The notes: a model not told the origin generated them from the sequence alone. Positions 1 through 8,004 are shown, numbered from the stretch's first letter. The stretch is DNA of 16,484 bases from Anaerolineae bacterium (GCA_027036755.1 JALWDV010000106.1:1-16484), one strand, 5' to 3'. Program-made: numbers and translations.

Positions 1-140
1 CCCTCCCGGCCTCCCCCCGCTTCGGCTGACGCCTTGCAGGGGGAGGAGTCCATCGCTTTGCCAATTTGTGTAGCAGATGGTCATCTCCCTCCCCCGAACA
101 CGAGCGCTGCGAGTATCGGGGGAGGGTCGGGGTGGGGGCA
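1..140. repeat. GC-rich inverted intergenic repeat, two arms
   Basis: Two C/G-tract hairpins lie back to back. In the first, CTCCCCC at 11-17 pairs with GGGGGAG at 39-45. In the second, CCCTCCCCCGA at 87-97 pairs perfectly with TCGGGGGAGGG at 116-126 around an 18-base loop and is followed by more G-tracts up to 139. The reverse complement of the first unit resembles the second, so they look like two oppositely oriented copies of one element. No coding potential was recognised. The left side is cut by the window edge. Confidence 0.6.
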
Positions 141-263
141 AAATGGAGGCCAGGAGGGGTGAAATCGCCTCCTTTCCACTTGCGGATTCTAAATTTGAAA
201 TTGCTGAATGACGTAATGTGGCATTGTCAAGTCAGAAATCCCACACAACTGGAGGAAAACAAG

Positions 264-746
264 ATGGACAAAGAAGCAAAGAAGATCGCATTGCGCATGT
301 TGGTGCACGGCATTTACATCGTCGGCGCCGGCGAAGGCGAGGACGCGGTGGCCAATGGCGTCACCTGGCTGACCCAGGCCTCTTTCGAGCCCCCGCTGGT
401 GATGGCCGCCATCCGCGTGGACGGGCGCTTGCACGACGCGGTGCAGAAAGCCGGAGCCTTCTCCGTCAATCTGGTCTCGACCGAGCAGCAAGAGATGGTG
501 CAGACTTTCTTCAAGCCCGCGGAGACCCGCGGCGCGACCATCAACGGCTACGCGTTCGAACCGGGCCCGGCCACCGGCTCGCCCATCTTCGCAGACGCCC
601 CCGCCTGGTTCGAGGTGCGGGTGCGGCACAGCTTCCACAGCGGCGATCATTCCGTGTTCGTGGGCGAAGTGGTGGAAGCGGGCGTGCGCGACGCCGACGC
701 CAAACCACTGGCCCTCCACGACACGCCCTGGCAGTATGGAGGATAG
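264..746 (+). CDS. Flavin reductase-like FMN-binding split-barrel protein
   Basis: The 160-residue protein matches the flavin reductase-like domain family (FMN-binding split barrel) over its whole length. Family-like segments are NGVTWLTQAS (31-40) followed by EPPLV (42-46), FSVNLV (66-71), and the C-terminal HSVFVGEVVEAGV (129-141), which fits the strand closing the barrel. Known members bind FMN or FAD and either reduce free flavin with NAD(P)H or act as the reductase partner of a monooxygenase; the partner here cannot be told. It is probably cytoplasmic, with no signal peptide. The frame stays open upstream to about position 66, but the ATG at 264 has a GGAGG at 251-255 eight bases ahead, and the upstream residues are translated repeat DNA. 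The gene stands alone and converges on recD2. A heme-oxygenase-like or rubredoxin-linked split-barrel role is possible. Confidence 0.85.
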   Translation: MDKEAKKIALRMLVHGIYIVGAGEGEDAVANGVTWLTQASFEPPLVMAAIRVDGRLHDAVQKAGAFSVNLVSTEQQEMVQTFFKPAETRGATINGYAFEPGPATGSPIFADAPAWFEVRVRHSFHSGDHSVFVGEVVEAGVRDADAKPLALHDTPWQYGG

Positions 747-747
747 A

Positions 748-832
748 GTCGATGGGCGTGCGCGGGCGCATAATGCGCGCGGACGCGCCCATCGACCATG
801 AAGGTGCGTCGCACCTGCGAGGCGCGACGCAC
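748..832. terminator. Two tandem hairpins between convergent genes
   Basis: GTCGATGGGCG at 748-758 pairs perfectly with CGCCCATCGAC at 786-796, with further GC-rich pairing possible inside. A second stem, GTGCGTCGC at 804-812 with GCGACGCAC at 824-832, follows. The first begins one base after the flavin reductase stop; the second abuts the recD2 stop. Placement between convergent genes suggests a two-way transcription terminator, but neither has a clear T-tract, so intrinsic termination is inferred. The second stem shares GCGACGCACTTAC with the element at 4937-5036. Confidence 0.55.
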
Positions 833-3037
833 TTACTTCTCTGCCAGCCGCTCCGCCAGCGCGGTGTGGCGTTCGGCCACCTTGTCGTTGCGCACGGCAA
901 TGCCCACCGCCCGCTTCGTGCCCACCAGCACCACCAGCTCTTTGGCCCGGGTCACGCCCGTGTAGAGCAGATTGCGTTGCAGCATGATGTAGTGCGTGGT
1001 GTGCACCGGCATCACCACCGCCCGAAACTCAGAGCCCTGGCTCTTGTGCACCGAAATGGCCCAGGCGTGAGTCAGCTCATCCAGATTCGCCCAATCGTAG
1101 CTCACGGCCCGGCCGTCGAAATCCACCGTCAGCGCGTGCATGATGGCGTCCACGCCCGTGATCACGCCCATGTCGCCGTTGAACACATCGAGATCGTAAT
1201 TGTTGCGAATCTGCATCACCCGGTCGCCCACGCGTAGCGTGCGGCCCCCCTGGGCCTTCTCCGGCTTCTGGGGCGCGGGGGGATTCAGCTTCTGCTGCAA
1301 GCGGGCGTTGAGCGCGGCCACGCCCAGCGGACCCCGGTGCATGGGCGTCAGCACCTGAATCTCGCGGCTGGGGATGCCGAAACGGCTGGGGATGCGACGC
1401 ACCACCAGATCCACCACCATGTCCGCGGCCGCGTCTACATCCTCGATGGGAAAGAGGAAGAAATCCTGGGCGTCTTTGGGGAAGAGGGGCATCTGGCCCT
1501 GGTTGATGCGATGGGCGTTGGTGATGATGTAGCTGCCCGCGGCCTGGCGGAAGATGGTCTGCAACTGCACCACCGCCACCTCGCCCGAATCGATGATGTC
1601 GCGCAGCACATTGCCCGCGCCCACCGATGGCAACTGATCCACATCCCCCACCAGCAGCAAGTGCGCGCCCGGCGGGATGGCCTTGAGCAGATGATTGGTC
1701 AGCAGCACATCCAGCATCGACGCCTCGTCCACGATGACCATGTCCGCGTCCAGGGGATTTTCGGCGTTGCGCTTGAAGCTGAACCCCTCGCCCGGCGACA
1801 CCTCCAGCAGACGGTGGATGGTCTTGGCCTCGGCGCCGGTGACCTCGCTCATGCGCTTGGCGGCCCGGCCCGTGGGCGCGGCCAGCGCGAAGCGCGCGCC
1901 CGCGGCCCGCAGCAGGCGGATGACGGCCCGCAAGGTGGTGGTCTTGCCCGTGCCGGGACCACCCGTCAGCACCGTCACCGCGTGGGTGAGCGCAGTCTGC
2001 ACAGCCTGGCGCTGGCCCGGGGCCAGGTCCACGCCCAACTGCTGGCGAAGATAGCGGAACGCCTGCTCCCAATCGAAGCGCTGGAACGCGGGCAGCCGCG
2101 TCACGCCCGCGGCCAGACGGGCGTCGTTGATCTGCCGCAGCCGATGGGCCACGCCCACCTCGCTGTAATACATGGGCGCGAGATACACCGCCTGGGTTTC
2201 TCGCAATTGCAAGGATTCGCCGCGGGCCTCGTAGCGCACCGGCTCGATTTGCACCTGCTGCTCCGTTTGCAGCCGGGCGATGGCCTCCTCCACCAGCTCG
2301 GGCGGAACCTCCAGCAAGGCCGCGGCCTTCTTCACCAGATCCTCGCGTGGGGTGAAGACATTGCCCTCGTTGGTGTCCTCGCTAAGCACATACTGCACGC
2401 CCGCGGCCACCCGCTCCGGGCTATCGTGAGGAATGCCCAAAGCCATCGCGATCTTGTCCGCGGTCTTGAAACCGATGCCGAAAATATCTCGCTGAAGCTG
2501 ATAGGGATTGGTTTGCAGCACGCCGATGGCCGCATCGCCATAATGCTTGTAGATTTTGACAGCCAGGCCCGTGCTCACGCCATGGCTTTGCAGGAAGATC
2601 ATCACCTCCTTGATCTGGCGCTGCTCCTCCCACGCCGCCTTGATCATCGCCACCCGCTTCTTGCCCACCCCCAGCACCTCCTTCAGCCGATCCGGCTCCT
2701 CGTCGATGATGCGCAGGGCATCCGCGCCAAAATGCCGCACGATGCGTTTGGCCGTCACCGGGCCCACGCCCTTGATTAGCCCCGAACCCAGATACTTTTC
2801 GATGCCCGCGACCGTGGCCGGCAGCACCGTGCGATAATCCTGCACCTTGAACTGCCGCCCGAACTTGGGGTGATTGGCCCACTCGCCCCGCATCTCCACC
2901 GACGCTCCCACATGCACCCCGGCCATATTGCCCACTACCGTCACCAGGCCGCGCCGCGTCGCCACCTTGGCCACGGTGTAGCCATTTTCGGGATTGTGGA
3001 AAGTGAGGCGTTCGACGACGCCTTGCAAAGTGTTCAA
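833..3037 (-). CDS. recD2: RecD2-type ATP-dependent DNA helicase
   Basis: The 734-residue protein is an SF1B 5'-to-3' DNA helicase of the RecD2 (RecD/TraA) family, which acts in recombination and repair without RecBC. The N-terminus (GVVERLTFHNPENGYTVAKV, 6-25) is the RecD2 OB-like start. A helix-hairpin-helix region covers about 75-200 (GVGPVTAKRI 90-99; GIGFKTADKI 187-196). The motor shows Walker A GGPGTGKTT (359-367), motif Ia APTGRAAKRM (387-396), Walker B VIVDEAS (434-440), motif III GDVDQLP (464-470), the FRQ arginine region (496-498), the accessory segment GDRVMQIRNNYDLDVFNGD (604-622), motif V SVHKSQGSEF (662-671) and motif VI LLYTGVTRAKE (690-700). All catalytic motifs are intact. 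The start is TTG (3035-3037) in a TTGA overlap with the stop of the upstream gene, with AGAGGA six bases ahead on the minus strand, so translation is probably coupled. Length is usual for the family. Confidence 0.95.
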   Translation of the reverse strand: MNTLQGVVERLTFHNPENGYTVAKVATRRGLVTVVGNMAGVHVGASVEMRGEWANHPKFGRQFKVQDYRTVLPATVAGIEKYLGSGLIKGVGPVTAKRIVRHFGADALRIIDEEPDRLKEVLGVGKKRVAMIKAAWEEQRQIKEVMIFLQSHGVSTGLAVKIYKHYGDAAIGVLQTNPYQLQRDIFGIGFKTADKIAMALGIPHDSPERVAAGVQYVLSEDTNEGNVFTPREDLVKKAAALLEVPPELVEEAIARLQTEQQVQIEPVRYEARGESLQLRETQAVYLAPMYYSEVGVAHRLRQINDARLAAGVTRLPAFQRFDWEQAFRYLRQQLGVDLAPGQRQAVQTALTHAVTVLTGGPGTGKTTTLRAVIRLLRAAGARFALAAPTGRAAKRMSEVTGAEAKTIHRLLEVSPGEGFSFKRNAENPLDADMVIVDEASMLDVLLTNHLLKAIPPGAHLLLVGDVDQLPSVGAGNVLRDIIDSGEVAVVQLQTIFRQAAGSYIITNAHRINQGQMPLFPKDAQDFFLFPIEDVDAAADMVVDLVVRRIPSRFGIPSREIQVLTPMHRGPLGVAALNARLQQKLNPPAPQKPEKAQGGRTLRVGDRVMQIRNNYDLDVFNGDMGVITGVDAIMHALTVDFDGRAVSYDWANLDELTHAWAISVHKSQGSEFRAVVMPVHTTHYIMLQRNLLYTGVTRAKELVVLVGTKRAVGIAVRNDKVAERHTALAERLAEK

Positions 3038-4491
3038 GGCGTTTCCTCTGCGGGCGTCAAGAGCACGCCGTTTTCAGGATTGGGGATGAGAAAGTAGGCT
3101 TTCTTGCCGATTCGAGCTGTTTCGTCGGTAAGCTGCTTCATAAAAGCGTGATCTCCCAGGGGCGCATGAACAACCATGACGTCTGGTCGGAGATGTTCTA
3201 CAAATTGCATGTATCGCAGCGGCGTGATGTATCCCCACCCGCCAAAAATGATGCTATCCGGGGCGGCGGCAGTCAGAGACGCGGTTGCCCAGGTTCGTGG
3301 CGAGACGTTGCTGTTTTGCTGTTCGGGCCAGTAGGATGGCTGTTGGTTGAAAGTTGCGACTTCCCAGACCACCACCGATGCGACAAGCAAAATGGGAATA
3401 ATCCGCAAGTTTCCATTCACCTGCTCCCATATTGCTTGCAAGCCAAATACGATCCACACGCTTACGGACATAAGGGCGATGAATAAAAATCCTGTGTCTT
3501 CGTGATAAACCATCATGTAGTGGCCCGAAAACAAGGCTATGATGAGAAAAGTGGGAAAGGTCAGCAGAAGAAGAAATCGATGGCGTTTATACAGCCAGAC
3601 GACGCCCGCCAGCGCCAAAACACCGCCCAAGACCGAATAATTGGCGGTGATCCAAACCGTCCATTGTCGAAGGATAGCGAGAAGATCGATGGCGTTCACG
3701 TGCCAGAGCGCGCTGGAAGATGATGTGTAACTGCCGCCTGTGATGAATTTGAAAAGGCCCGCCAGCCAAAAAGGTGAGACATACCCGCGCACGATTGCGT
3801 TGGGGAATCCGAACGTCTCGCCCGGGAAAGCCGCCATCCATTTGCGGGCGTGAAGCATGATGAGCCCATACAGACTGAAGGGCGCCAGAAGGAGGATGGC
3901 AGCGCCGAGGACGCGTCGGGCCTTTAGATCGGTTTTACGTTTTAGAAGCGTCAAAAAGGACCACGGCAGGGCGGCGGCAAGGATCAGGTGATGGCTGACT
4001 GCCAGGCCAGAAAGCAGCGCCAGCCATTCCAGCTTTATTCGATGATGATAGTATTGATAGCTCGCAAGCCACAACAGAAACAACAACAGCACGGCCAGGG
4101 TGTAGACCTCGGCGATGATGGCTTGCCGCCAGAGCATGGGGGTCAGCGCCAGCGTAACGCCGCCAAGGATGGACAAAACGGGCGAGACGCCAGATTTATC
4201 GAAGAGAATCATGCCGACGCCTGCTGTTGCTGTGGCGAATATCGCCGAAAGCAGGGTGATGCGCCAGGCGATGGTTCCGAAGGGAATGATGGCTATTTCG
4301 ATCTTTCCCAGAAGCTGGTAGAGCGGGTAACCGCTGGGGTGCAGCACGCCTCCGATGGGAATCAACGCCTGAAATTCGGCGCTGTCGCCGGGCAGAATAT
4401 CGGGCGGCAGAGTGACGAAATAGATGATGAAGATGACAAATAGGGTTAGAATGCCCGCAATTTTGGGCGAGATCCGTTGAGTGTCAACCAT
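3034..4491 (-). CDS. DUF2723 multi-spanning membrane protein, GT-C-like
   Basis: This 485-residue protein has about ten hydrophobic helices and the N-terminal DUF2723 hallmarks: helix 1 (about 11-27), the acidic loop PGDSAEFQ (34-41), HPSGYPLYQLLG (51-62) and WRQAIIAEVYTL (121-132). The layout resembles GT-C glycosyltransferases that use lipid-linked sugars, with the loop aspartate as candidate catalytic residue; the eukaryotic relative TMEM260 is a protein O-mannosyltransferase. A sugar-transfer role here is inference. The C-terminal part (about 410-485, with RPDVMVVHAPLGD at 435-447) looks soluble. The ATG at 4489-4491 lacks a clear Shine-Dalgarno, but the next residues lead straight into helix 1. 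The gene is visibly less GC-rich than recD2 downstream, which shares its transcript through a 4-base overlap. Many DUF2723 proteins are longer, so this is a short form rather than an obvious truncation. Confidence 0.8.
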   Translation of the reverse strand: MVDTQRISPKIAGILTLFVIFIIYFVTLPPDILPGDSAEFQALIPIGGVLHPSGYPLYQLLGKIEIAIIPFGTIAWRITLLSAIFATATAGVGMILFDKSGVSPVLSILGGVTLALTPMLWRQAIIAEVYTLAVLLLFLLWLASYQYYHHRIKLEWLALLSGLAVSHHLILAAALPWSFLTLLKRKTDLKARRVLGAAILLLAPFSLYGLIMLHARKWMAAFPGETFGFPNAIVRGYVSPFWLAGLFKFITGGSYTSSSSALWHVNAIDLLAILRQWTVWITANYSVLGGVLALAGVVWLYKRHRFLLLLTFPTFLIIALFSGHYMMVYHEDTGFLFIALMSVSVWIVFGLQAIWEQVNGNLRIIPILLVASVVVWEVATFNQQPSYWPEQQNSNVSPRTWATASLTAAAPDSIIFGGWGYITPLRYMQFVEHLRPDVMVVHAPLGDHAFMKQLTDETARIGKKAYFLIPNPENGVLLTPAEETP

Positions 4492-4538
4492 AAGGGGTTT
4501 TGTCAGAAGGTTGGGGGCGGGTGTTGGATGGTGGAATT

Positions 4539-4567
4539 ATTATACGCTATTTGCATGGCATTTCCGC
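4539..4567 (-). promoter_or_regulatory. Possible promoter for the DUF2723-recD2 pair
   Basis: On the minus strand a perfect TATAAT occupies 4544-4539, about 48 bases ahead of the ATG. At 17-base spacing the -35 position (4567-4562) reads GCGGAA, a poor match to TTGACA. The call rests on the -10 box and position only. Confidence 0.3.
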
Positions 4568-4648
4568 ATTCGGCGATTTTGCCAGTCGCCTGATCGAATG
4601 TATCTGTGGTATGCTTGCAGCGTTCAAGTAGCCTGTTTTGAAAATAGA

Positions 4649-4717
4649 ACACGGATGAACACAGAAAAACACGGATAATTCAAAAAATCTGTGACCGAAG
4701 GCCGTGTCAATCCGTGT
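4649..4717. repeat. ACACGGAT-type imperfect palindromic repeat
   Basis: ACACGGAT occurs at 4650-4657 and 4669-4676, and its complement ATCCGTGT at 4710-4717; CACAG (4660-4664) faces CTGTG (4689-4693). The whole can fold into an imperfect hairpin. It resembles the 'cacggatgaacacag' spacer repeats common in many bacterial genomes. This is the only copy in the window and it has no coding potential. Confidence 0.55.
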
Positions 4718-4760
4718 CCTCGTCTTTCATCGGTATCGGCGCGGGCTTGCCCGTCATCGG

Positions 4761-4930
4761 ACTGTTTCGAAAATAGGCTCTTCTACGTCATTTCGAGGGA
4801 GCGCAGCGACCGAGAAATCCCCATGCTAACGAGGAGATTCCACCTACCTGCGGTCGGCGGAATGACGCAACGAGGGATTTTCGTTCGTTATGTGGTGAGC
4901 AATCGCTCATGGCGACTGTTTCGTAAATAG
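4761..4930. repeat. Direct short repeats bracketing a palindromic element
   Basis: ACTGTTTCGAAAATAG (4761-4776) recurs as ACTGTTTCGTAAATAG (4915-4930), one mismatch in 16. A related CCTGTTTTGAAAATAG lies at 4632-4647 and a fourth form at 16364-16379. The two closest copies bracket the 82-base palindrome at 4786-4867. Confidence 0.6.
4786..4867. repeat. 82-base palindromic repeat, copy 1
   Basis: The unit opens with CGTCATTTCGAGG and closes with CGGCGGAATGACG, complementary ends of an imperfect hairpin. It matches 16389-16470 base for base over most of its length, with the same size, and the likeness extends about 20 bases to the left and 14 to the right. It belongs to the 'CGTCATT-CGAG ... 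AATGACG' type of dispersed bacterial palindrome. It has no transposase and no open frame of note. Confidence 0.85.
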
Positions 4931-4936
4931 ATTCAG

Positions 4937-5036
4937 GGTGCGACGCACTTACCACAAACCATGGCCGCGTCGCATCATGTTCTGGAGTTGATCAGGTGGG
5001 ACGTCGGGCCAACGCCGGTCTCAAGTGCGTCACACC
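4937..5036. repeat. 100-base element with 14-base terminal inverted repeats
   Basis: GGTGCGACGCACTT at 4937-4950 is matched by AAGTGCGTCACACC at 5023-5036, complementary at 13 of 14 positions. The interior shows no gene. The same end motif (GCGACGCACTTAC) occurs at 824-836 beside the recD2 stop. It could be a small non-autonomous mobile element or a remnant of one. Confidence 0.55.
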
Positions 5037-5119
5037 TGGCGCTGTCCATTTTCATTCCTTATCGGCGTGCAGCCGCTCATGGCGTCTGCTTTTTCCAATC
5101 TGGCGTTCAAGAGCGCGTT

Positions 5120-7639
5120 ATGCTTATGAAAGCTATCGTCATGGCGGGCGGTCAGGGCTCTCGCTTGCGTCCCCTGACCCTTTCTCGCCCCAAGCCCCTC
5201 ATCCCCCTGGTCGATAAGCCGGTGGTGACTCACATCATCCAGTGGCTGCGGCGCTTCGGCGTCACCGACATCGTGCTGACCCTGCAGCACCAGGCCGATT
5301 TGTTCCAGGGACATCTGGGTGAAGGCGCGGGGTTGGGCGTAAAACTGCGCTACGCGGTCGAAGAATCGCCCATGGGCACCGCGGGCGGGGTGCTGAACAC
5401 CATCAAGGCGGGCCTGGTGGAGCCGGACGAAACCGTGCTGGTGCTGAGCGGCGATGCAGTGACCGACATGGACTTGCGCCAGCTCATCCAGTTTCATCGA
5501 GAGCAAGGGGCGCAGGTGACGGTGGGGCTGCATCGCACCTCCAATCCGCTGGAATATGGCATGGTCATCACCGAGCCCGATGGCCGCATCGTGCAGTTTG
5601 TCGAAAAGCCGGGCTGGGCCGAGGTGGTTTCGGATATGGTCAACACGGGCATCTATGTCATCGACGCCCGCATTCTGGCGAAAGTCCCCGCGAACGAACC
5701 CTTCGATTTCAGCAACGATCTCTTTCCTATATTATTGAAGGAAAACCGTCCCCTGTATGGGCTGCCTCTTTCGGGCTACTGGTGCGACGTGGGCGCGCCG
5801 CCAGCCTACATGCAGGCCACGTGCGACATGCTGGAAAATCGGGTGCGGCATGGCCCCTTTGGCGAGCTGCTGGCTCCGGGCGTGTGGGGGGGACGCAACG
5901 TAGACATCGACCCCGCGGCCCAGGTCATCGGGCCGGTGTTTTTGGGCGATAACGTGCGCATCGAGGCCGGAGCCGTCATCCAGGGGCCCGCGGTCATCCG
6001 GGATGACACGGTGGTGCACGAGCGGGCCTCCATCTCGCGCAGCATTTTATGGCGCGGATGCTATGTGGGCGAAGGCGTCGAGCTCAACGGCGCCATCATC
6101 AGCAAGCAATGCGTGCTGCGGCGCAACGCACACGTGCATCAGGGCGTGGTCATCGGCGATAAAACCATCGTAGGCGAGGGCGCGGTCATTCATCCAGATG
6201 TCAAGATATGGCCCAACAAAGAGGTGGAGCCGGGCGCAGAGGTGCGGGAGAGCATCATCTGGGGCGGGCAGGGACGTCGGGTGCTGTTCGGGCGTTTTGG
6301 CGTTACGGGCGTGGTGAACGTGGACCTGACGCCCGAGTTTGCAGCGAAGCTGGGGGTGGCCTTTGGCGCCAGTTTCCCCAAGGGCAGCGTCGTCACCATC
6401 AACCGAGATCGACATCCCGGTTCGCGAATGCTGAAACGGGCCGTCATCTCGGGGCTGCCCGCCGCGGGCGTGCAGGTGCTGGATCTGCGCACCCAGCCCA
6501 TCCCCGTGGCCCGCTACTTCACCCGCACCACCGACGCCAACGCGGGCGTGCATGTGCGCATCTCGCCTCACGATAGGCAGGTGGTGGATATCCGATTCAT
6601 CAACCATCGCGGGCTCAACCTGGGCCGGGCCAAAGAGCGGGAGGTGGAGCGGCTCTTCTTTCGGGAGGATTTCCGCCGGGTGCAGGTGGATGAAATCGGG
6701 TCCATCGAATATGCTGTGGATGTGAAAAAACGCTACTCCCGGGCGTTTCTGGATGCGCTGATGCGCGAGCATATCCAGCAGCGGCGCTTCGCCATCGCCG
6801 TGGATTACGCGCACGGCGCCACCGTGGACGTGCTGGACCCCCTGCTGGAGCATCTGCTGGTGGACGTGGTGGGCCTGAACGCCCGTCCCGAAGCCCAACT
6901 GCTGGCCAGCTCTCCCCGTGAATGGGAGGAAAGCCTGACCATGCTGGGGAAACTGACCGCCACCATGGGGCGGGACATGGGGGCCAAGCTCGACGTCAGC
7001 GGCGAAAAGCTGTATCTGGTGGATGAAACCGGGACGCGCATCGAAGACATCGTCGCGGGCGCGGTCATGGCCGAGTTGCTGTGGCGAAAACAGCCCGGCG
7101 GCGTCATCGCCCTGCAAGTGGATTGCCCCACCATCTTCGAGGAGATGGCCGCCGCCCACCATGGCCGGGTCATCCGCACCAAAGTCGCGATTCAATCCCT
7201 CATGGCCGTGGCCGAAGAGGAGGATATTCTGGCCGCGCTGGATTGCAGCGGAAGCTTCATCCTGCCCCAACTGCACCCTGCGCCCGACGCCATGTTTGCG
7301 CTGGCGAAATTATTGGAACTGCTGGCCCTGGAAGAAACGCCCCTGCATCAGATCGCGGCGGGCCTGCCCAAATTCCACTGGATGCGCGCCACGCTGCCTT
7401 GCCCATGGGACGCCAAGGGCCGGGTGATGCGAGAAGTGAGCGAAGGCGTCGGGCCATACATCATCGACGCCATCGACGGCGTTCGCTTCTCCGCCGGAGA
7501 CGGGCGCTGGGCGTTGATCCGCCCCGACGCAGATCGCCCCCTCCTGCATGTGGTGGCCCAGGCGCATTCCGATGCCGACGCCGCAGCCCTGCTGCAGCAA
7601 CAGGTGGCTTGGGTCAGGCAGATCGTGGCGATGGATTGA
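5120..7639 (+). CDS. Sugar-nucleotidyltransferase / beta-helix / degenerate phosphohexomutase fusion
   Basis: This 839-residue protein has three parts. Residues 1-240 are a nucleotidyltransferase that makes NDP-sugar from sugar-1-phosphate and NTP: signature GGQGSRLRPLT (10-20) with RPKP (23-26), metal aspartate in LSGDAVTDMD (109-118), VEKP (161-164), NTGIYV (175-180) and GYWCDVG (219-225). Residues about 255-382 carry hexapeptide repeats of a left-handed beta-helix. Residues about 385-839 resemble phosphoglucomutase/phosphomannomutase domains I-IV. The usual label is mannose-1-phosphate guanylyltransferase-like, but the sugar and nucleotide are not decidable. The mutase-like part keeps a serine (RISPHD, S482) yet lacks the metal loop (KLDVSGEKL, 623-631), the GExSGH loop (DCSGSF, 708-713) and the phosphate loop (RPDADRP, 801-807), so it is probably inactive as a mutase. 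The ATG at 5120 has AAGAG six bases ahead; the ATG at 5126 is the alternative. Upstream in-frame codons are repeat-like spacer. Confidence 0.85.
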   Translation: MLMKAIVMAGGQGSRLRPLTLSRPKPLIPLVDKPVVTHIIQWLRRFGVTDIVLTLQHQADLFQGHLGEGAGLGVKLRYAVEESPMGTAGGVLNTIKAGLVEPDETVLVLSGDAVTDMDLRQLIQFHREQGAQVTVGLHRTSNPLEYGMVITEPDGRIVQFVEKPGWAEVVSDMVNTGIYVIDARILAKVPANEPFDFSNDLFPILLKENRPLYGLPLSGYWCDVGAPPAYMQATCDMLENRVRHGPFGELLAPGVWGGRNVDIDPAAQVIGPVFLGDNVRIEAGAVIQGPAVIRDDTVVHERASISRSILWRGCYVGEGVELNGAIISKQCVLRRNAHVHQGVVIGDKTIVGEGAVIHPDVKIWPNKEVEPGAEVRESIIWGGQGRRVLFGRFGVTGVVNVDLTPEFAAKLGVAFGASFPKGSVVTINRDRHPGSRMLKRAVISGLPAAGVQVLDLRTQPIPVARYFTRTTDANAGVHVRISPHDRQVVDIRFINHRGLNLGRAKEREVERLFFREDFRRVQVDEIGSIEYAVDVKKRYSRAFLDALMREHIQQRRFAIAVDYAHGATVDVLDPLLEHLLVDVVGLNARPEAQLLASSPREWEESLTMLGKLTATMGRDMGAKLDVSGEKLYLVDETGTRIEDIVAGAVMAELLWRKQPGGVIALQVDCPTIFEEMAAAHHGRVIRTKVAIQSLMAVAEEEDILAALDCSGSFILPQLHPAPDAMFALAKLLELLALEETPLHQIAAGLPKFHWMRATLPCPWDAKGRVMREVSEGVGPYIIDAIDGVRFSAGDGRWALIRPDADRPLLHVVAQAHSDADAAALLQQQVAWVRQIVAMD

Positions 7640-7642
7640 GCG

Positions 7643-7665
7643 TTTTCGCATAACTGCAAACGTAT
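7643..7665. repeat. Partial end of the MITE-like repeat
   Basis: TTTTCGCATAACTGCAAACGTA resembles the left end of the repeat at 15013 and its flank (CTTTCGCAGTAACTGCCAACGTA). It lies directly after the fusion gene and 22 bases before the complete copy at 7687, suggesting a nested or eroded copy. Confidence 0.4.
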
Positions 7666-7686
7666 GCCCGTTGGTTGTCTTCTTTC

Positions 7687-7838
7687 GTAACTACTAAGGT
7701 CTCATCACCACTTTTTGCCACGAAGACACGAAGGATAACGAAGGCGCGAAGTTGTTTTTTTATTTTTCCCTTCGTGTCTTCAAAAAACTTCGAGCCTTCG
7801 TGGCTTTTTGAGACTTAAAGTCAAGTACGTTAGCAGTT
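7687..7838 (+). repeat. MITE-like palindromic repeat, copy A
   Basis: About 152 bases match the reverse complement of 15015-15167 with few differences. The ends are inverted (GTAACTACTAAGG and GTTAGCAGTT). Inside, GAAGACACGAAGG at 7722-7734 pairs perfectly with CCTTCGTGTCTTC at 7769-7781, so RNA from either strand would form a strong hairpin. It sits between the fusion gene and the transporter promoter and may terminate transcription of the former. It encodes no transposase. Confidence 0.85.
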
Positions 7839-7883
7839 GCGTTTTCGCCGAAATTGTACATCCCTTTACCCTCTTCGTTCTGT

Positions 7884-7913
7884 TTGACAGTTTTTTTCTT
7901 CTTATGCTAAACT
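7884..7913 (+). promoter_or_regulatory. Promoter of the ABC transporter operon
   Basis: A perfect -35 box TTGACA (7884-7889) is followed after 18 bases by TAAACT (7908-7913), a 4-of-6 match to TATAAT with an extended TGC (7905-7907) just ahead. The spacer is rich in T. The first gene starts about 90 bases downstream, leaving a leader of roughly 80 bases. This is the best promoter-like sequence in the window. Confidence 0.6.
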
Positions 7914-8004
7914 CATAATCTGACAACCAAGCATTGTCTGTCGCTCATTTATATGTTCTTTTTGGCTTGATTTCTTGAGCCGTAAGATGATTTAAGGAGA
8001 GTCA

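Noticed and set aside
66..263. Longer flavin reductase starting near position 66
   Set aside because: The added residues translate GC-rich repeat DNA, while the ATG at 264 has a good ribosome site and the family's usual start.
1337..2779. A 480-codon open frame antisense to recD2
   Set aside because: It is rich in His, Arg, Gln and Gly with no recognisable domain, and lies opposite a helicase with every motif intact; a codon-bias shadow in GC-rich DNA.
4632..5036. CRISPR array
   Set aside because: The repeats belong to several unrelated families, are not evenly spaced, and no cas gene is nearby.
4961..5119. N-terminal extension of the fusion protein to the ATG at 4961
   Set aside because: The extra 53 residues lie partly in a repeat element and resemble no part of the family, whose members start at the MKAIVMAGG segment.
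6047..7276. A 409-codon minus-strand open frame inside the fusion gene
   Set aside because: Low-complexity composition and no family resemblance; the plus-strand gene explains the region.
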